DNA from: Altererythrobacter sp. TH136
GTDB lineage: Bacteria > Pseudomonadota > Alphaproteobacteria > Sphingomonadales > Sphingomonadaceae
Assembly (NCBI RefSeq): GCF_007065885.1
Contig: NZ_CP041409.1
Coordinates: 806,001 to 870,000 of the forward strand
Direction of reading: 5' to 3'
DNA length: 64,000 nt
Part shown: positions 9,418 to 19,142 of the stretch, piece after piece
Layout: the number at the start of each line of letters is the position of its first letter
How positions within the stretch are numbered: position 1 is the stretch's first letter
Made by a program: the position numbers and the translations under genes
Notes under the pieces: generated by a model
Database searches by the model: none
The model's input: the letters and a program-made list of their open reading frames with translations, nothing else
Told to the model about the DNA's origin: nothing

Positions 9418-10488
9418 TCAGATGTCGTCGTCCGCGTCCGGGCCCGTCATCATCTCCTCGGCGACGGCATCGGTCCGGCCGCGAATCGCAGCTTCCAACT
9501 TGTCGCAAAGTTCAGAATTTTCTTTCAGGAACTGCTTGGCGTTTTCGCGGCCCTGACCAATGCGGATCGAATCGTAGCTGAACCAGCTGCCCGACTTCTC
9601 CACCAGGCCGGCCTTGACCCCGAGGTCGAGGATCTCGCCGATCTTGGAGATGCCCTCGCCGTACATGATATCGAATTCGACCTGCTTGAACGGGGGCGCG
9701 ACCTTGTTCTTGACGACTTTCACCCGGGTCGAATTGCCGACGATGTCGTCGCGATCCTTGATCTGTCCGGTGCGGCGGATGTCCAGCCGAACCGAAGCGT
9801 AAAACTTCAGCGCATTGCCGCCCGTGGTCGTCTCCGGATTGCCGTACATCACGCCGATCTTCATGCGCAGCTGGTTGATGAAGATCACCATGCACTTGGA
9901 CCGGTTAATCGAGCCCGTCAGCTTGCGCAGCGACTGGCTCATCAAGCGGGCCTGCAGGCCGACGTGGCTGTCGCCCATCTCGCCTTCGATCTCCGCCCGC
10001 GGAACCAGCGCGGCGACTGAATCGACCACCAGCACGTCGATGGCATTCGAGCGCACCAGCGTATCGACGATCTCGAGCGCCTGCTCGCCCGTGTCGGGCT
10101 GCGAAACAATCAGTTCGTCGATGTTGACACCCAGTTTCTTGGCATAGGCGGGGTCAAGCGCGTGTTCGGCATCGACAAAGGCGACCGTTCCGCCATTCTT
10201 TTGCGCTTCGGCGAGCACATGCAGCGCGAGCGTCGTCTTGCCCGAGCTTTCCGGACCATACACCTCGATCACGCGGCCCTTGGGCAAGCCGCCCACCCCA
10301 AGCGCGATGTCGAGGCCCAGGCTGCCGGTGGAGATCGTCTCGACCTCCATGGTTTCCTTCTGACCCAGCTTCATCGCCGAGCCCTTGCCGAACGCACGAT
10401 CGATCTGCGCAAGCGCGGCGTCGAGCGCCTTCTGACGGTCAGTATCCAAGTTCTTGCCTTCCACCAGCTTCAAGTTCGCTGCCGCCAT
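9418..10488 (-). CDS. recA: Recombinase RecA
   Basis: 356 aa. Forms filaments on single-stranded DNA, performs strand exchange and activates LexA self-cleavage. Walker A is GPESSGKTT (residues 78-86). The MAW-type segment [10 protein letters not shown], Walker B region [12 protein letters not shown] and the L1/L2 loops ([38 protein letters not shown] region) are all intact. The acidic tail ends [10 protein letters not shown]. It is preceded by a LexA box at 10567-10581 and is downstream of the DUF4139 pair on the same strand, but the 121-nt gap with its own operator implies a separate SOS-regulated promoter. Confidence 0.98.
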   Translation of the reverse strand: MAAANLKLVEGKNLDTDRQKALDAALAQIDRAFGKGSAMKLGQKETMEVETISTGSLGLDIALGVGGLPKGRVIEVYGPESSGKTTLALHVLAEAQKNGGTVAFVDAEHALDPAYAKKLGVNIDELIVSQPDTGEQALEIVDTLVRSNAIDVLVVDSVAALVPRAEIEGEMGDSHVGLQARLMSQSLRKLTGSINRSKCMVIFINQLRMKIGVMYGNPETTTGGNALKFYASVRLDIRRTGQIKDRDDIVGNSTRVKVVKNKVAPPFKQVEFDIMYGEGISKIGEILDLGVKAGLVEKSGSWFSYDSIRIGQGRENAKQFLKENSELCDKLEAAIRGRTDAVAEEMMTGPDADDDI

Positions 10489-10566
10489 GACACACCCTTT
10501 CGCGCTTTGCCTAGACCCGCAGGCCCGCTGTCAACCGAAGGTGCATGTATTCTGTTTGTTCCACGA

Positions 10567-10581
10567 GAACAAGAGGAGAAC
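10567..10581 (-). promoter_or_regulatory. LexA (SOS) box upstream of recA
   Basis: The plus strand reads GAAC-AAGAGGA-GAAC, so on the recA strand it is GTTC-N7-GTTC, the direct-repeat LexA operator known in alphaproteobacteria. It lies 79-93 nt upstream of the recA ATG. A neighbouring GTTC at 10558-10561 forms GTTC-N5-GAAC with the first half-site, which may extend the operator. Confidence 0.8.
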
Positions 10582-10609
10582 GCAATTTATTTCCAACTCG
10601 GTTGCTGGC

Positions 10610-12190
10610 TCACTCGCTGATCGATCTCCATTCTATCCGGCGATTACCGTTCCCCGGCACGATCACGTCGGCGATCTGCTGGCCGTCCTTGACCCGCACA
10701 CCCTTAAGCCCCGTAATCCGCGCGGCGCCGGCGCGGCCGAGCGACATGCGGACTGTCACCGGCTTGGGGGTGGCATTGCTGAGGACCGCGCGCATCGTGG
10801 CCCCCGTACCAGCGTCGCCAGCCGGGTCGCGGCCTGCGGCGCTACAGGTGACGAAGACCTGCGTGCTCTGTCCCAAGCCAATCTCGACCTCCTGCCCCGC
10901 AGCGTAGTCGCGGATCGTGGGCCGGCCAATCAGTTGGTCGCCGCGGGCAGACTGTTCGAACACCGTCAAGCTGCCGGCGGGAAGAGCGACGCCGAGGCCG
11001 TGCTGTGTATCGTTCACGGTCGCCAAGATGATCGACGCGGCCCGGGCGCCTTCGGGAGCTGTCCAGGGTGCACACTCGGTGGTATAGATCATTCGCCCGG
11101 TGACCTGGTCGCGATCGAGGAAAGCGATCTGTTTCTGGCTTTTCGCGGTCACCGTCACCGGTTCGGGCACCCGGTAGAGTTTCAGGTCGGCCAGATTCTC
11201 TTCCCGCGCGACCAGCGCCGGCGCACGAGCGCGCGAGCCGGTGACGATGATGTCCTGCGCAATCGCTGCCATGGGCGCGGGAGGCGGCGGCGGGGGCGGC
11301 GCGAAGGGATATGGAGGGGGAACCTCCACCGGCGATCCCGCGGCCGTGCTGCCCAATGGATAGCATAACAACCGCAGCGGCTTGGCATCGGGTGGATCGG
11401 CGAGCTCGCGGTAATTGCTGACGACGCTCAGCCTGCCGGCCACCGCCAGCAGTTCGGCATCGGGAAAGCTCTGGCCGTTATCATTGACCAGCGTGAGCCA
11501 GCTGGTGAGGTGCATCGACAGCTTGTCGGGCGAGGCGCCGCCTGCGACGGTGGCGACGTAATTCGCCTGCCAGTCAAAGCCCCAGGCGAGATAGGTCAGC
11601 GTCACATCAAACGTGCCGCCCCGCGGTGAAGCGGTGTCGATCGTATAGACCGGGTTGGCTGACAGGCCCGGCGGAACCCGGTCGAAAGTCACGTTCTCAG
11701 CCAAGCCGGAACAACGGACCGCTTCGAACCCGGCCGAGGTCTGCAACACGAGGCCACCGTCGGCGCGCGTGCGCACGATCGCCTCCTCGCTGGTCGCAAG
11801 GCCGCTGGCCGGATTGGTGCGGGTGATCGTCACTCGATTGCCGAGCGAGCCGTCGACCAGTGCGCCGGGGCTCAACAGGTCGGCGTTGCGGTTCTTTTCG
11901 ATCGTGCCGCCCGGCAGGCCGGTCACGATCGCGCTGACTGCCACCATCCCCTCGGCCACGCCATCGAAGCGGATGGTCGATTCGCCGGGGGGCAAGACCA
12001 CCCGCCGGGTCTCACTGATCATCGCGAAGCCGCGCGGCCAGTTGCGATCGAGCTTCTGATCCGGCGCACGATCGGGATCGCGGTACATTGTCACCGAGAT
12101 CGCCCTGGGAGCCGAGGCGTCGACGGTCTCGCGCGCCTCTCCTGGTGAACCAGCACCGGCGAGCAGCAAAAGCAGGACGGCACGCCGCAT
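10610..12190 (-). CDS. DUF4139 domain-containing secreted protein with a TonB-box-like insertion
   Basis: 526 aa. A hydrophobic signal peptide (MRRAVLLLLLAGAGSPGEA) directs export. The rest aligns by eye with the neighbouring 499-aa protein: shared elements include the LLSPGALVDGSLGN/LLTPAKLMEKAIGQ segment, RTNPA.G, FDRVPP and WLTLVND/WVTLTNQ. DUF4139 proteins have no established activity. Residues 291-305 are proline-rich, and residues 313-320 read DIIVTGSR, which resembles the TonB-box/plug start of TonB-dependent receptors and is absent from the paralogue. The gene starts 10 nt after the paralogue's stop, so the two form an operon. Confidence 0.75.
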   Translation of the reverse strand: MRRAVLLLLLAGAGSPGEARETVDASAPRAISVTMYRDPDRAPDQKLDRNWPRGFAMISETRRVVLPPGESTIRFDGVAEGMVAVSAIVTGLPGGTIEKNRNADLLSPGALVDGSLGNRVTITRTNPASGLATSEEAIVRTRADGGLVLQTSAGFEAVRCSGLAENVTFDRVPPGLSANPVYTIDTASPRGGTFDVTLTYLAWGFDWQANYVATVAGGASPDKLSMHLTSWLTLVNDNGQSFPDAELLAVAGRLSVVSNYRELADPPDAKPLRLLCYPLGSTAAGSPVEVPPPYPFAPPPPPPPAPMAAIAQDIIVTGSRARAPALVAREENLADLKLYRVPEPVTVTAKSQKQIAFLDRDQVTGRMIYTTECAPWTAPEGARAASIILATVNDTQHGLGVALPAGSLTVFEQSARGDQLIGRPTIRDYAAGQEVEIGLGQSTQVFVTCSAAGRDPAGDAGTGATMRAVLSNATPKPVTVRMSLGRAGAARITGLKGVRVKDGQQIADVIVPGNGNRRIEWRSISE

Positions 12191-12200
12191 CGCGGTGCCC

Positions 12201-13700
12201 TTAGTACCGGGTGTCGTAAGTGACCCGCACTTCGCGCCGGCCGTTCGCCGGCACGGTGACGAGATATTTGCGGCGGTCGGCGTTGATCTGTTCGCCCGGC
12301 ACGTCCTCGCTGGAGACGCGGAAGTCGCGGCTCCACCAGCCCCGGTCGAGCCCGCTCTGGCTCAGTTCGACTTCTACCGGGACGGCTTTGGCATTGGTCA
12401 GCGTGTAGCGCATCGTGGTGCGCCAGAATTCGACCGGCCGTTCGCTGGTAACGCTGGCGGCGCGACCATCGTCAGCGATGACCCGGTAACGACTGGTCGC
12501 CTCCCATTGCTGCGAGGTGATTTTCTCGCGGCTGACTACCTCGGCCTGCACGAACACGTCGAACGCGTCGCCGGTGACGAGGGTGAGGGCGCTGCCCATC
12601 GGCGTGTGACCGATCCGGCTCTCGCCGATGAACTGCGGAGTGCCCTCCCGATCGCGCTGATAGAACCGCACCGTCCCCGCCGGCAGCGCATCCCCCAGCC
12701 CCTGCTCGCGGGCTGTCGAAAAGCCGACCGCCGTGGTCGCGTTCACTGGCGCGTGGTCACTGGTGAGCCAGCCGATGGTGCGAGCATAGACCTTCCTCGC
12801 CGGCACGCCCTGCACGTCAAGGAAGCTGACCTGCTTGGTCTGCGCGTTAGCCACGGTAGTCCGGCCGGGCAGCGGGTAAAGGTAGTAGTCGCCCAGCCGT
12901 TCGCGCGGCGCCGTTTCGGTGCCCGGCCTGAAGCCACCGCGCGGCGGGGGCGGCGGCGGATTGCGAGAATTGCCGCTGCTGGACGGGCTGCCCGCCACCA
13001 GGACCGTGCGGGCATCGTGGAACGTCGTGCCGGTCTGATTGGTCAGGGTGACCCAGCCTTGCATGTCCGTCGTGCCCTTGGCCTCGTCATACAGCGCGAC
13101 ATAGTCCGCCGACCACCCAAGCCCGCCGGTGAGATAGCGGATCGCGGCTGGCCGCACCCCGGCGTGGTCGCTGTCGATCGATACCGACAGTGTTGGCCGC
13201 GCGCGCAAGTTGGGCGGGACTCGGTCGAACACCACCCGGGTGGGCAACCCATCGTCCCGCAACACCTCGATCCGGTCGCCGATCCGGACGACCACCCCGC
13301 CCGCGGTCGATAGCACGGTGGCGCGCTCCACCGTCTCCCCGCCGGTGGCGGGGTTGGTGCGCACCAGTGTTACCGTCTGTCCGATCGCCTTCTCCATCAG
13401 CTTGGCCGGCGTCAGCAGGTCGAAATCGAAATTCTGCTCCAGGATGCCGGCACCGTCGGCACTGAAGCTCAAGGTTTCAGGCTGAATCTGGGCGGAAACA
13501 TCGGGGAAATCGATGCGGCTGCGTCCGTCGGCAATCGCCAAGCGGCGCACGTCCTGCACCAGCGCCTGCCCATCATTGTAGATCGTCAGCGCAAGATCGC
13601 CCTGCGCGGTCGGTTCGCTGTCAGCCGTCTGCGCGGCCACGCCGACCGCAGCGCCCAGCACAATCGCTGCTCCCAACCCCAGCTTCCACCGCCCGCCCAT
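12201..13700 (-). CDS. DUF4139 domain-containing secreted protein
   Basis: 499 aa. Begins with a signal peptide (GLGAAIVLGAAVGVAAQ) and is probably periplasmic or outer-membrane associated. It contains the DUF4139 features ALTIYNDGQALVQDVR at the N-terminus, FDRVPPNLRARP, GLGWSADYVALYDEAKGTTD and a beta-rich C-terminus ending ANGRREVRVTYDTRY. Function is unknown. It is the first gene of a two-gene operon with the paralogue at 10610-12190 and is divergent from the acyltransferase at 13831. Confidence 0.75.
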   Translation of the reverse strand: MGGRWKLGLGAAIVLGAAVGVAAQTADSEPTAQGDLALTIYNDGQALVQDVRRLAIADGRSRIDFPDVSAQIQPETLSFSADGAGILEQNFDFDLLTPAKLMEKAIGQTVTLVRTNPATGGETVERATVLSTAGGVVVRIGDRIEVLRDDGLPTRVVFDRVPPNLRARPTLSVSIDSDHAGVRPAAIRYLTGGLGWSADYVALYDEAKGTTDMQGWVTLTNQTGTTFHDARTVLVAGSPSSSGNSRNPPPPPPRGGFRPGTETAPRERLGDYYLYPLPGRTTVANAQTKQVSFLDVQGVPARKVYARTIGWLTSDHAPVNATTAVGFSTAREQGLGDALPAGTVRFYQRDREGTPQFIGESRIGHTPMGSALTLVTGDAFDVFVQAEVVSREKITSQQWEATSRYRVIADDGRAASVTSERPVEFWRTTMRYTLTNAKAVPVEVELSQSGLDRGWWSRDFRVSSEDVPGEQINADRRKYLVTVPANGRREVRVTYDTRY

Positions 13701-13830
13701 TGCATTCCCCTCGCTTGGTCGCGTACCGCCATATCGCGCAAGTAACAGTGTATCATGGGTGAACGACCGGCAACCACCGTTTTGTTTGTCGTTATTGCCG
13801 CCGTGCGCAGCCGAATCTAGGGACTCGTAG

Positions 13831-14226
13831 ATGAAGCGAAGCGATGATCCCAGGCGCGCAAGATCGCTGCGGCAGGTGTGGCAGTACCTGACGCGGCGAT
13901 ACTTCTGGCGTTCGCGTGTGGCTCGCTCGGCCTGGATTCACGCCACAGCATCGGTTGACCGCACGCATCCCGCCGGCATCGAAATTGGCGAAGATGTGTG
14001 GATCGGCCCTTACGCCATGGTGCTGTCGCACGACATGAGCCGCGGGCTTTACGCCCGGACCGTAATTGGCGCGCGCAGCGTGATCGGTGCCCGGGCCGTG
14101 GTGATGCCGGGTGTCACGGTGGGTCTGGACTGCATCGTCGCGCCAGGTTGTGTGGTGTCGCGCGACATACCGTCGGGGGAACACGTCGCCGGCAATCCGG
14201 CACGGATCGTGCGCTCGCCTGACTAG
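13831..14226 (+). CDS. Small left-handed beta-helix (hexapeptide repeat) acyltransferase
   Basis: 131 aa. Residues 40-125 show isoleucine/valine-patch hexapeptide repeats (IEIGEDVWIGPYAMV, VIGARSVIGARAVVMPGVTVG, CIVAPGCVVSRDIP) and end with [12 protein letters not shown], the usual close of WcaF/LacA-like O-acetyltransferases. His in LSHDMSRG is the likely catalytic base. It probably acetylates a sugar or polysaccharide precursor. It is shorter than typical WcaF (about 180 aa), lacking much of the N-terminal region. Its TAG stop overlaps the TAG stop of cckA on the opposite strand within the palindrome CTAG. Confidence 0.78.
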   Translation: MKRSDDPRRARSLRQVWQYLTRRYFWRSRVARSAWIHATASVDRTHPAGIEIGEDVWIGPYAMVLSHDMSRGLYARTVIGARSVIGARAVVMPGVTVGLDCIVAPGCVVSRDIPSGEHVAGNPARIVRSPD

Positions 14227-16661
14227 GCGCGCTCCGTGGCCCGCGATGCGCCGAGCACCTCCCCAGCCTTGTCGGAAATCTGCTGCACGCTGAACGGCTT
14301 GGCGATGAAATGCATGTTGGCGATGTCGAGATCGCGCCGCAGCTGCTCTTCGGCATAGCCTGACATGAACAGAATCGGCAGCGAGGGCTTCACCCGGCGG
14401 ATCGCGCGCGCCATCGTGGGGCCGTCCAAGCCCGGCATCACGACGTCGCTTACCACCAGGTCGAACGTCCCGCCGTTGGCAACGGCGGCCAGGCCTGCTT
14501 CCCCATCGGCGCATGCAGTGACCTGATAACCGGCCCGGGTCAGTGCCCGCTCGGCAACGGCGCGGACCATGTCCTCGTCCTCGACCAGCAGAACCTTGCC
14601 GCCCCCGGACCATTGCGCGGCAGGCGCGGGCGTCGCTGGCTTGCGCGCTTGCGGCACGGGGCCCTGGTGCACCGGGAAGTACACGCTGAAGCGCGCGCCT
14701 GCCCGGCCCTTGCCAGCGGCTGGCGAAACGTTGTCAGCGAAAATGAAACCACCGGACTGCTTCACGATGCCATAGACGGTGGACAAGCCAAGGCCGGTGC
14801 CCTTCCCCTGCTCCTTGGTGGTGAAGAACGGTTCAAAGATCTTGGTCAGGTTTTCGGGGGGAATGCCTCCTCCGGTATCTTGCACCACCATCACGGTATA
14901 GTCGCCTTCGGGCAGAATCTCGCTACCCATCTGCCGCACGTCGCGCGCGGATACGCGTCGAGTGGCGAGCGACAGCTTGCCTCCGGCACCCTTGCTCAAC
15001 ATCGCGTCCCGCGCATTGACCGCCAGGTTCACGATCACCTGTTCCAGCTGCTGCGGATCCGCCCGAACCGGTCCGAGATCGCGATCGTGATGAACCTTGA
15101 GCTCGATTTTCTCGCCTAGCAGCCGCTTCAGCAGCAGGCTCACCTCGCTGATGACATCCGGAAGTTGGAGCACTTCGGGCCGCAGCGTCTGCTGGCGGCT
15201 GAAGGCGAGCAGTTGGCGGGTAAGCGCCGCCGCACGGTTTGAGTTGGCCCGAATCTGCTGGATGTCGTCGTAGTCGCTGTCGCCCGGCGTATGGCGCAGC
15301 AGCATCAGGTCGCACGTGCCGATCACCGCGGTGAGCACGTTGTTGAAGTCGTGCGCAACTCCGCCCGCGAGCTGCCCGACCGCCTGCATCTTGGTCGCCT
15401 GCGCCACCTGCCGCTTCAGCTTGGTCTCCTCGGTCGAATCGACCAGGCTGAGCAGCACCGCCGCTTCGCCCAATCCGCGTACGCCCGCGATACCCAGCGA
15501 CACCGGATCGTCCGCCGCGCCGCGCAGGCGCACGGCCATGTCGGCCGCGCTCGGCGCGCCTTTGCCGAACCGGCGGACGGCATCGACCAGTGCGCCCTTG
15601 TCTTCCGCCACCACCAGGTCGGACGGGAACGGAGGCAGGATGCCCCCTTCGATGCCCGCGGCCCGCCGGAACGGCGTATTCGCGAACAGGAACCGCCCGT
15701 CCCGATCGGTCATGGCGAGGCCAAGCGGAAGCGCGCCCAGCAGTGCCTCGAGCTGCGGCGCGGCACCGCTGCCGGCGGCAACCTCGGGAGAGCCGCCAAG
15801 GCCCACCCCCGCGTCGACCAGCAGCATCAGCGAAGGACCCTCGTCCGCGTTCGGTGCCCGCGGGGTAGCCTGCTCGGTCAACGGGACGTGGATCAGGGTC
15901 TGCGGATTGCCGCGGCGCCCTTCGCGGGAAAAGAATATGCGCTCGCGCTCATCCGCCCGCAGCAGGGTAGCGAATTCCTGGCCCGCAAGCGTGGCGGCCG
16001 CATCACCCGTCGCCCGCTGCGCAAACCCGGGCGCGGCCGCCCGGACCAGGCCATCGGCGCCGACCAGCGCCGCTTCGATGCCACTACGCGACAAAACCCG
16101 GCCCAGGGCCCCTGTGATCCGCGCTGACAGGTCCTCGACAAAATCGTCTTCGGTCAGTCCGACGAAGCGCCAGATGAGGTAATCGTCGCCTCGTCCCGCC
16201 CGCTCGGCCTGCGCGCTCCAGCTGGCGGCCCCGTCGCCGGCGTCAATCCGTTCGGCGCGGCTGCTGCCCTCGCGCCACGCTTCGCGCGCGACCCGGGCGA
16301 GCGCTTCCAGGCCGCTGCGCTCGAGCGGCAGATTGGGCGGCGCGCTGTCGGGACCGAACCAGCCGCTGTAAACGGTATTGGCGCAAACCAGCCGGTTAGC
16401 GCGATCCACGATCGCGACGCCCTCGCCCGCCCGCTCAATCGCGGCCACGGTGACCGACCAGTCGGGAGTGGCAAGTTCCTCCGCCCCACCCGCCGGACGA
16501 AGGCGCGCGATCACCGCGCCCACCATGACGAAAACCGCCAGGGCGCCGGTGAAGGACAGCGGGGTCACCGCGTCGCCGCTCGCCAGCCAAACCAGCGCGG
16601 CGCTGATGACGATCGCCGCCGCGATACCGCCGATGAGCGGTGTCAGCCGGTTCGTCTCCAT
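14223..16661 (-). CDS. cckA: Cell-cycle hybrid histidine kinase CckA
   Basis: 812 aa. Two N-terminal membrane helices (about residues 8-29 and 36-54) precede PAS-like regions with [21 protein letters not shown] and [25 protein letters not shown]. The HisKA domain has the H-box [16 protein letters not shown] with His437, followed by an HATPase ([30 protein letters not shown]). A C-terminal receiver domain has [11 protein letters not shown], phospho-acceptor Asp739 in VVSDVVMPG, and Lys in FIAKPF. CckA feeds phosphate through ChpT to CtrA to control cell cycle and motility in alphaproteobacteria. It starts one base after the DUF2062 stop (TGAGATG), so the two are co-translated. Confidence 0.93.
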   Translation of the reverse strand: METNRLTPLIGGIAAAIVISAALVWLASGDAVTPLSFTGALAVFVMVGAVIARLRPAGGAEELATPDWSVTVAAIERAGEGVAIVDRANRLVCANTVYSGWFGPDSAPPNLPLERSGLEALARVAREAWREGSSRAERIDAGDGAASWSAQAERAGRGDDYLIWRFVGLTEDDFVEDLSARITGALGRVLSRSGIEAALVGADGLVRAAAPGFAQRATGDAAATLAGQEFATLLRADERERIFFSREGRRGNPQTLIHVPLTEQATPRAPNADEGPSLMLLVDAGVGLGGSPEVAAGSGAAPQLEALLGALPLGLAMTDRDGRFLFANTPFRRAAGIEGGILPPFPSDLVVAEDKGALVDAVRRFGKGAPSAADMAVRLRGAADDPVSLGIAGVRGLGEAAVLLSLVDSTEETKLKRQVAQATKMQAVGQLAGGVAHDFNNVLTAVIGTCDLMLLRHTPGDSDYDDIQQIRANSNRAAALTRQLLAFSRQQTLRPEVLQLPDVISEVSLLLKRLLGEKIELKVHHDRDLGPVRADPQQLEQVIVNLAVNARDAMLSKGAGGKLSLATRRVSARDVRQMGSEILPEGDYTVMVVQDTGGGIPPENLTKIFEPFFTTKEQGKGTGLGLSTVYGIVKQSGGFIFADNVSPAAGKGRAGARFSVYFPVHQGPVPQARKPATPAPAAQWSGGGKVLLVEDEDMVRAVAERALTRAGYQVTACADGEAGLAAVANGGTFDLVVSDVVMPGLDGPTMARAIRRVKPSLPILFMSGYAEEQLRRDLDIANMHFIAKPFSVQQISDKAGEVLGASRATERA

Positions 16662-16662
16662 C

Positions 16663-17250
16663 TCAGAACCCTGCGTCGCTGGCGGACGCAGCCCGCTCAC
16701 GGCGGGTGCGCCGTTCATGCAGCTTGCGGGTCCGTTTCCTTGCAACGATGATCCGCCACGCGAACACCGTGACCAGGTAGCTTACCGCGGACGCCACCAC
16801 CGCGATCACGACCAGCCCGAAGGCCGTCACCAGGGTCGCCCCTGTCAGCCATTGCAGCATGTCACCGAACTCGCTGCGCTCCATCGCCGCATTGACGGGT
16901 GCGACCACGGTCATCGCATCGACCCGCAGCATCCACGATCCCACGTTGTAGCCCAGCACCCACACCAGCGGCGTGGTGAACGGATTGGTGACGAATGTTG
17001 TCAGGGCCGCGATCGGCACGTTCGCGCGCACGGGCAGGCATAGCACTGAGGCGAACAAGATCTGCGCGAACGGGACGATGATTCCGACGAGCATCCCCAG
17101 CGCCACCCCGCGTGGCACCGACCGCCGGGTAAAGCGCCACAGGTCCGATCGCAGCACCCGGCTGGCGAAGGGGCGCATGACGCGGCTCTTCTCCATCTGC
17201 TCGCGCGTCGGCAGGTTGCGCTGGACCCAGGCGGTAGTGCGTTGAAACAT
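16663..17250 (-). CDS. DUF2062 domain-containing inner-membrane protein
   Basis: 195 aa. Has the DUF2062 signatures PRGVALGMLVGIIVPFAQ and NPFTTPLVWVLGYNVG, with three or four hydrophobic segments, and a basic C-terminus (ARKRTRKLHERRTRRER). No enzymatic activity is known for the family. It lies directly upstream of cckA with one base between stop and start, and 38 nt after smpB, inside the dapA-DUF885-smpB-DUF2062-cckA run. Confidence 0.8.
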   Translation of the reverse strand: MFQRTTAWVQRNLPTREQMEKSRVMRPFASRVLRSDLWRFTRRSVPRGVALGMLVGIIVPFAQILFASVLCLPVRANVPIAALTTFVTNPFTTPLVWVLGYNVGSWMLRVDAMTVVAPVNAAMERSEFGDMLQWLTGATLVTAFGLVVIAVVASAVSYLVTVFAWRIIVARKRTRKLHERRTRRERAASASDAGF

Positions 17251-17288
17251 CGGTGCGGGCCGCCCTTAGGAGATCGCGGTGCGCGCGG

Positions 17289-17771
17289 CTAGCCGCGCTC
17301 GCGCATCAGACGCGCCTTGTCACGCTGCCAATCACGATCCTTGGTGCTCTGCCGCTTGTCGGCCGAGTTCTTGCCCTTCGCCAGCGCCAGTTCAACTTTC
17401 GCCCGGCCGCTCCCGTTGAAATATATCGACAGCGGAACCAGCGTCATGCCCTTGCGCTCCACCGCGCCGGTCAGCTTGTCGATCTCGCGCGCGTTGAGCA
17501 GCAGTTTGCGCGGACGCTTCGGCTCATGATTGAAACGGTTGCCGTGGCTGAATTCGGGCACGTTGGCATTGACCAACCACACCGACCCGTCGCGCACCTC
17601 GGCATAGCTTTCGGCGATCGTCGCCTCGCCGGCACGCAGGCTCTTCACCTCGGTCCCGGTCAGCATCAGCCCGGCTTCGAACTTGTCGTCGATAAAATAA
17701 TCGTACCGTGCGCGCCGGTTCTCGGCGACGGTCTTCTGCTTGTCGAATGTTGCGGGTTTCGGACGGGCCAT
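17289..17771 (-). CDS. smpB: SsrA-binding protein SmpB
   Basis: 160 aa. Binds tmRNA and delivers it to stalled ribosomes in trans-translation. It has the family features [35 protein letters not shown], and the basic tail [29 protein letters not shown] region that folds in the ribosomal mRNA channel. Length is standard. It sits 60 nt downstream of the DUF885 gene and upstream of DUF2062 on the same strand. The tmRNA gene itself is not in this window. Confidence 0.96.
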   Translation of the reverse strand: MARPKPATFDKQKTVAENRRARYDYFIDDKFEAGLMLTGTEVKSLRAGEATIAESYAEVRDGSVWLVNANVPEFSHGNRFNHEPKRPRKLLLNAREIDKLTGAVERKGMTLVPLSIYFNGSGRAKVELALAKGKNSADKRQSTKDRDWQRDKARLMRERG

Positions 17772-17831
17772 TGGCGGCCATGTAGGCCGTCCCGCGCCAA
17801 TGCGAAAGGGCGCCCACCAAGGTGCGGTGCC

Positions 17832-19142
17832 TCAGTGCGCCAGAAGGTCCTCCGGCAGCGTTGGTTCGCTCAGGATTTGCTCCATCCGCCGCCACTTCGC
17901 TTCCTGGGTCGCACCCGCCGCTTCGACGTGCGCGCGCACCATGTCCTGCCCCAGTCCGTAATTGATGATGTAGCTGCGATAGGTCTTGATGAAGCGGATC
18001 GATTGCGCTGCGCGTTCAGGCGATTCCAGCTGGTACTTTTGTAGCAGATCGGCGGCTTCTGCCTCGGTGATCTCGCCCGCCAGCAATCGCGAGGCGACGG
18101 TATAGCGCGCGGAGGTCAGCTTCTCGGTCATCTGGTTGAGCGCGACGAACCGGGCGACATCGGCCGTGGGCAGGCCTGCGAGCGGCGCCAGCACCCGTGT
18201 ATTGAACGCGACTGCGTCATCACCTGGAAATGCTAGGTCGATACCGTAATTGGCCGATCCTTCGGCGATCAGCGACTGCGGGGAATAGAGCGGATAGACG
18301 GCGTATTCGCGCCAGCCGCGGCCTTTCACCAAGTCGCGCTCCAGCAGTACGTTGTATACGTGGTGCCCCGGGTATCCTTCGTGGCAGCCAAGGTCGATCG
18401 CGCGGTCCAGGCGCACCGGCAGGTCGGTATTGACCTCGATCTTGGAGTGATAGTCGCCCTGATAATAGTTGTAGCCGCTCCACGGCTTGTCGGTGACCAG
18501 CGCCAGTTCAAACCGCTCGCCCGCTGGCATGGCGATCCGTGCCAGCGTGCGGCTGCGGCACTCCGCGATCGCTGCGTCCATGACGGGCTTCAGGCGGTCG
18601 GCCGGAATGTCGAACTGTTTCTTGAATGCGTCCACCCGCTGCCACAGCGGCCCACTGCCGGGCACCAGGCGATCGACCTCCGCAATGACCGGATCGAACG
18701 TGGACAGCGCGGGCGTTTCCGGCCGCACCCCGAACAGGCCTTGCGCTTCATCCTGGAACGACAGCTTGGCACCTTGCATCATCTGCAGCCGTGTGATCGC
18801 AGCGGTAAGCTGGGCCACCAGGAAGCGGGCGCGGCGCTGCTCGAGCGAGGGTTCGACACCACTGGCCCGCAAAAGTCCGGCGGCCCGGTCGCGCAGCGCA
18901 AGTGCCCGTGCCGACAACTGGGGCAGCGACTGCCCCGCCGCGTCGGACACCGCGCGGTTCTTTACCACGTCAGGCCCGTAAAAGGCGTCGATGTAGCCGC
19001 TTTCCTTCTCCCCGATCGTCAGCTGCAGCAAGACATAGTCGTCGGCGATCGCATCCATGCCGGTATCAGTCGCCAGGCTTTCCCCCGTGGTCGCACACGC
19101 CGCGAGCGCCGCGCTTGCCACCATCGCCAGCAGAGCCCGCAT
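17832..19142 (-). CDS. DUF885 family lipoprotein, putative metallopeptidase
   Basis: 436 aa. The N-terminus MRALLAMVASAALAACATT is a lipoprotein signal with lipobox LAAC. Residues around 270 read GCHEGYPGHHVYN, matching the HExxPGHH signature of DUF885 proteins, which resembles a zinc-protease HExxH. Family members are about 550-600 aa, so this is a shorter version. It likely acts in the periplasm as a peptidase, though activity is unproven. Its ATG overlaps the dapA stop by one base (TGATG), so it is translated from the dapA mRNA. Confidence 0.75.
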   Translation of the reverse strand: MRALLAMVASAALAACATTGESLATDTGMDAIADDYVLLQLTIGEKESGYIDAFYGPDVVKNRAVSDAAGQSLPQLSARALALRDRAAGLLRASGVEPSLEQRRARFLVAQLTAAITRLQMMQGAKLSFQDEAQGLFGVRPETPALSTFDPVIAEVDRLVPGSGPLWQRVDAFKKQFDIPADRLKPVMDAAIAECRSRTLARIAMPAGERFELALVTDKPWSGYNYYQGDYHSKIEVNTDLPVRLDRAIDLGCHEGYPGHHVYNVLLERDLVKGRGWREYAVYPLYSPQSLIAEGSANYGIDLAFPGDDAVAFNTRVLAPLAGLPTADVARFVALNQMTEKLTSARYTVASRLLAGEITEAEAADLLQKYQLESPERAAQSIRFIKTYRSYIINYGLGQDMVRAHVEAAGATQEAKWRRMEQILSEPTLPEDLLAH

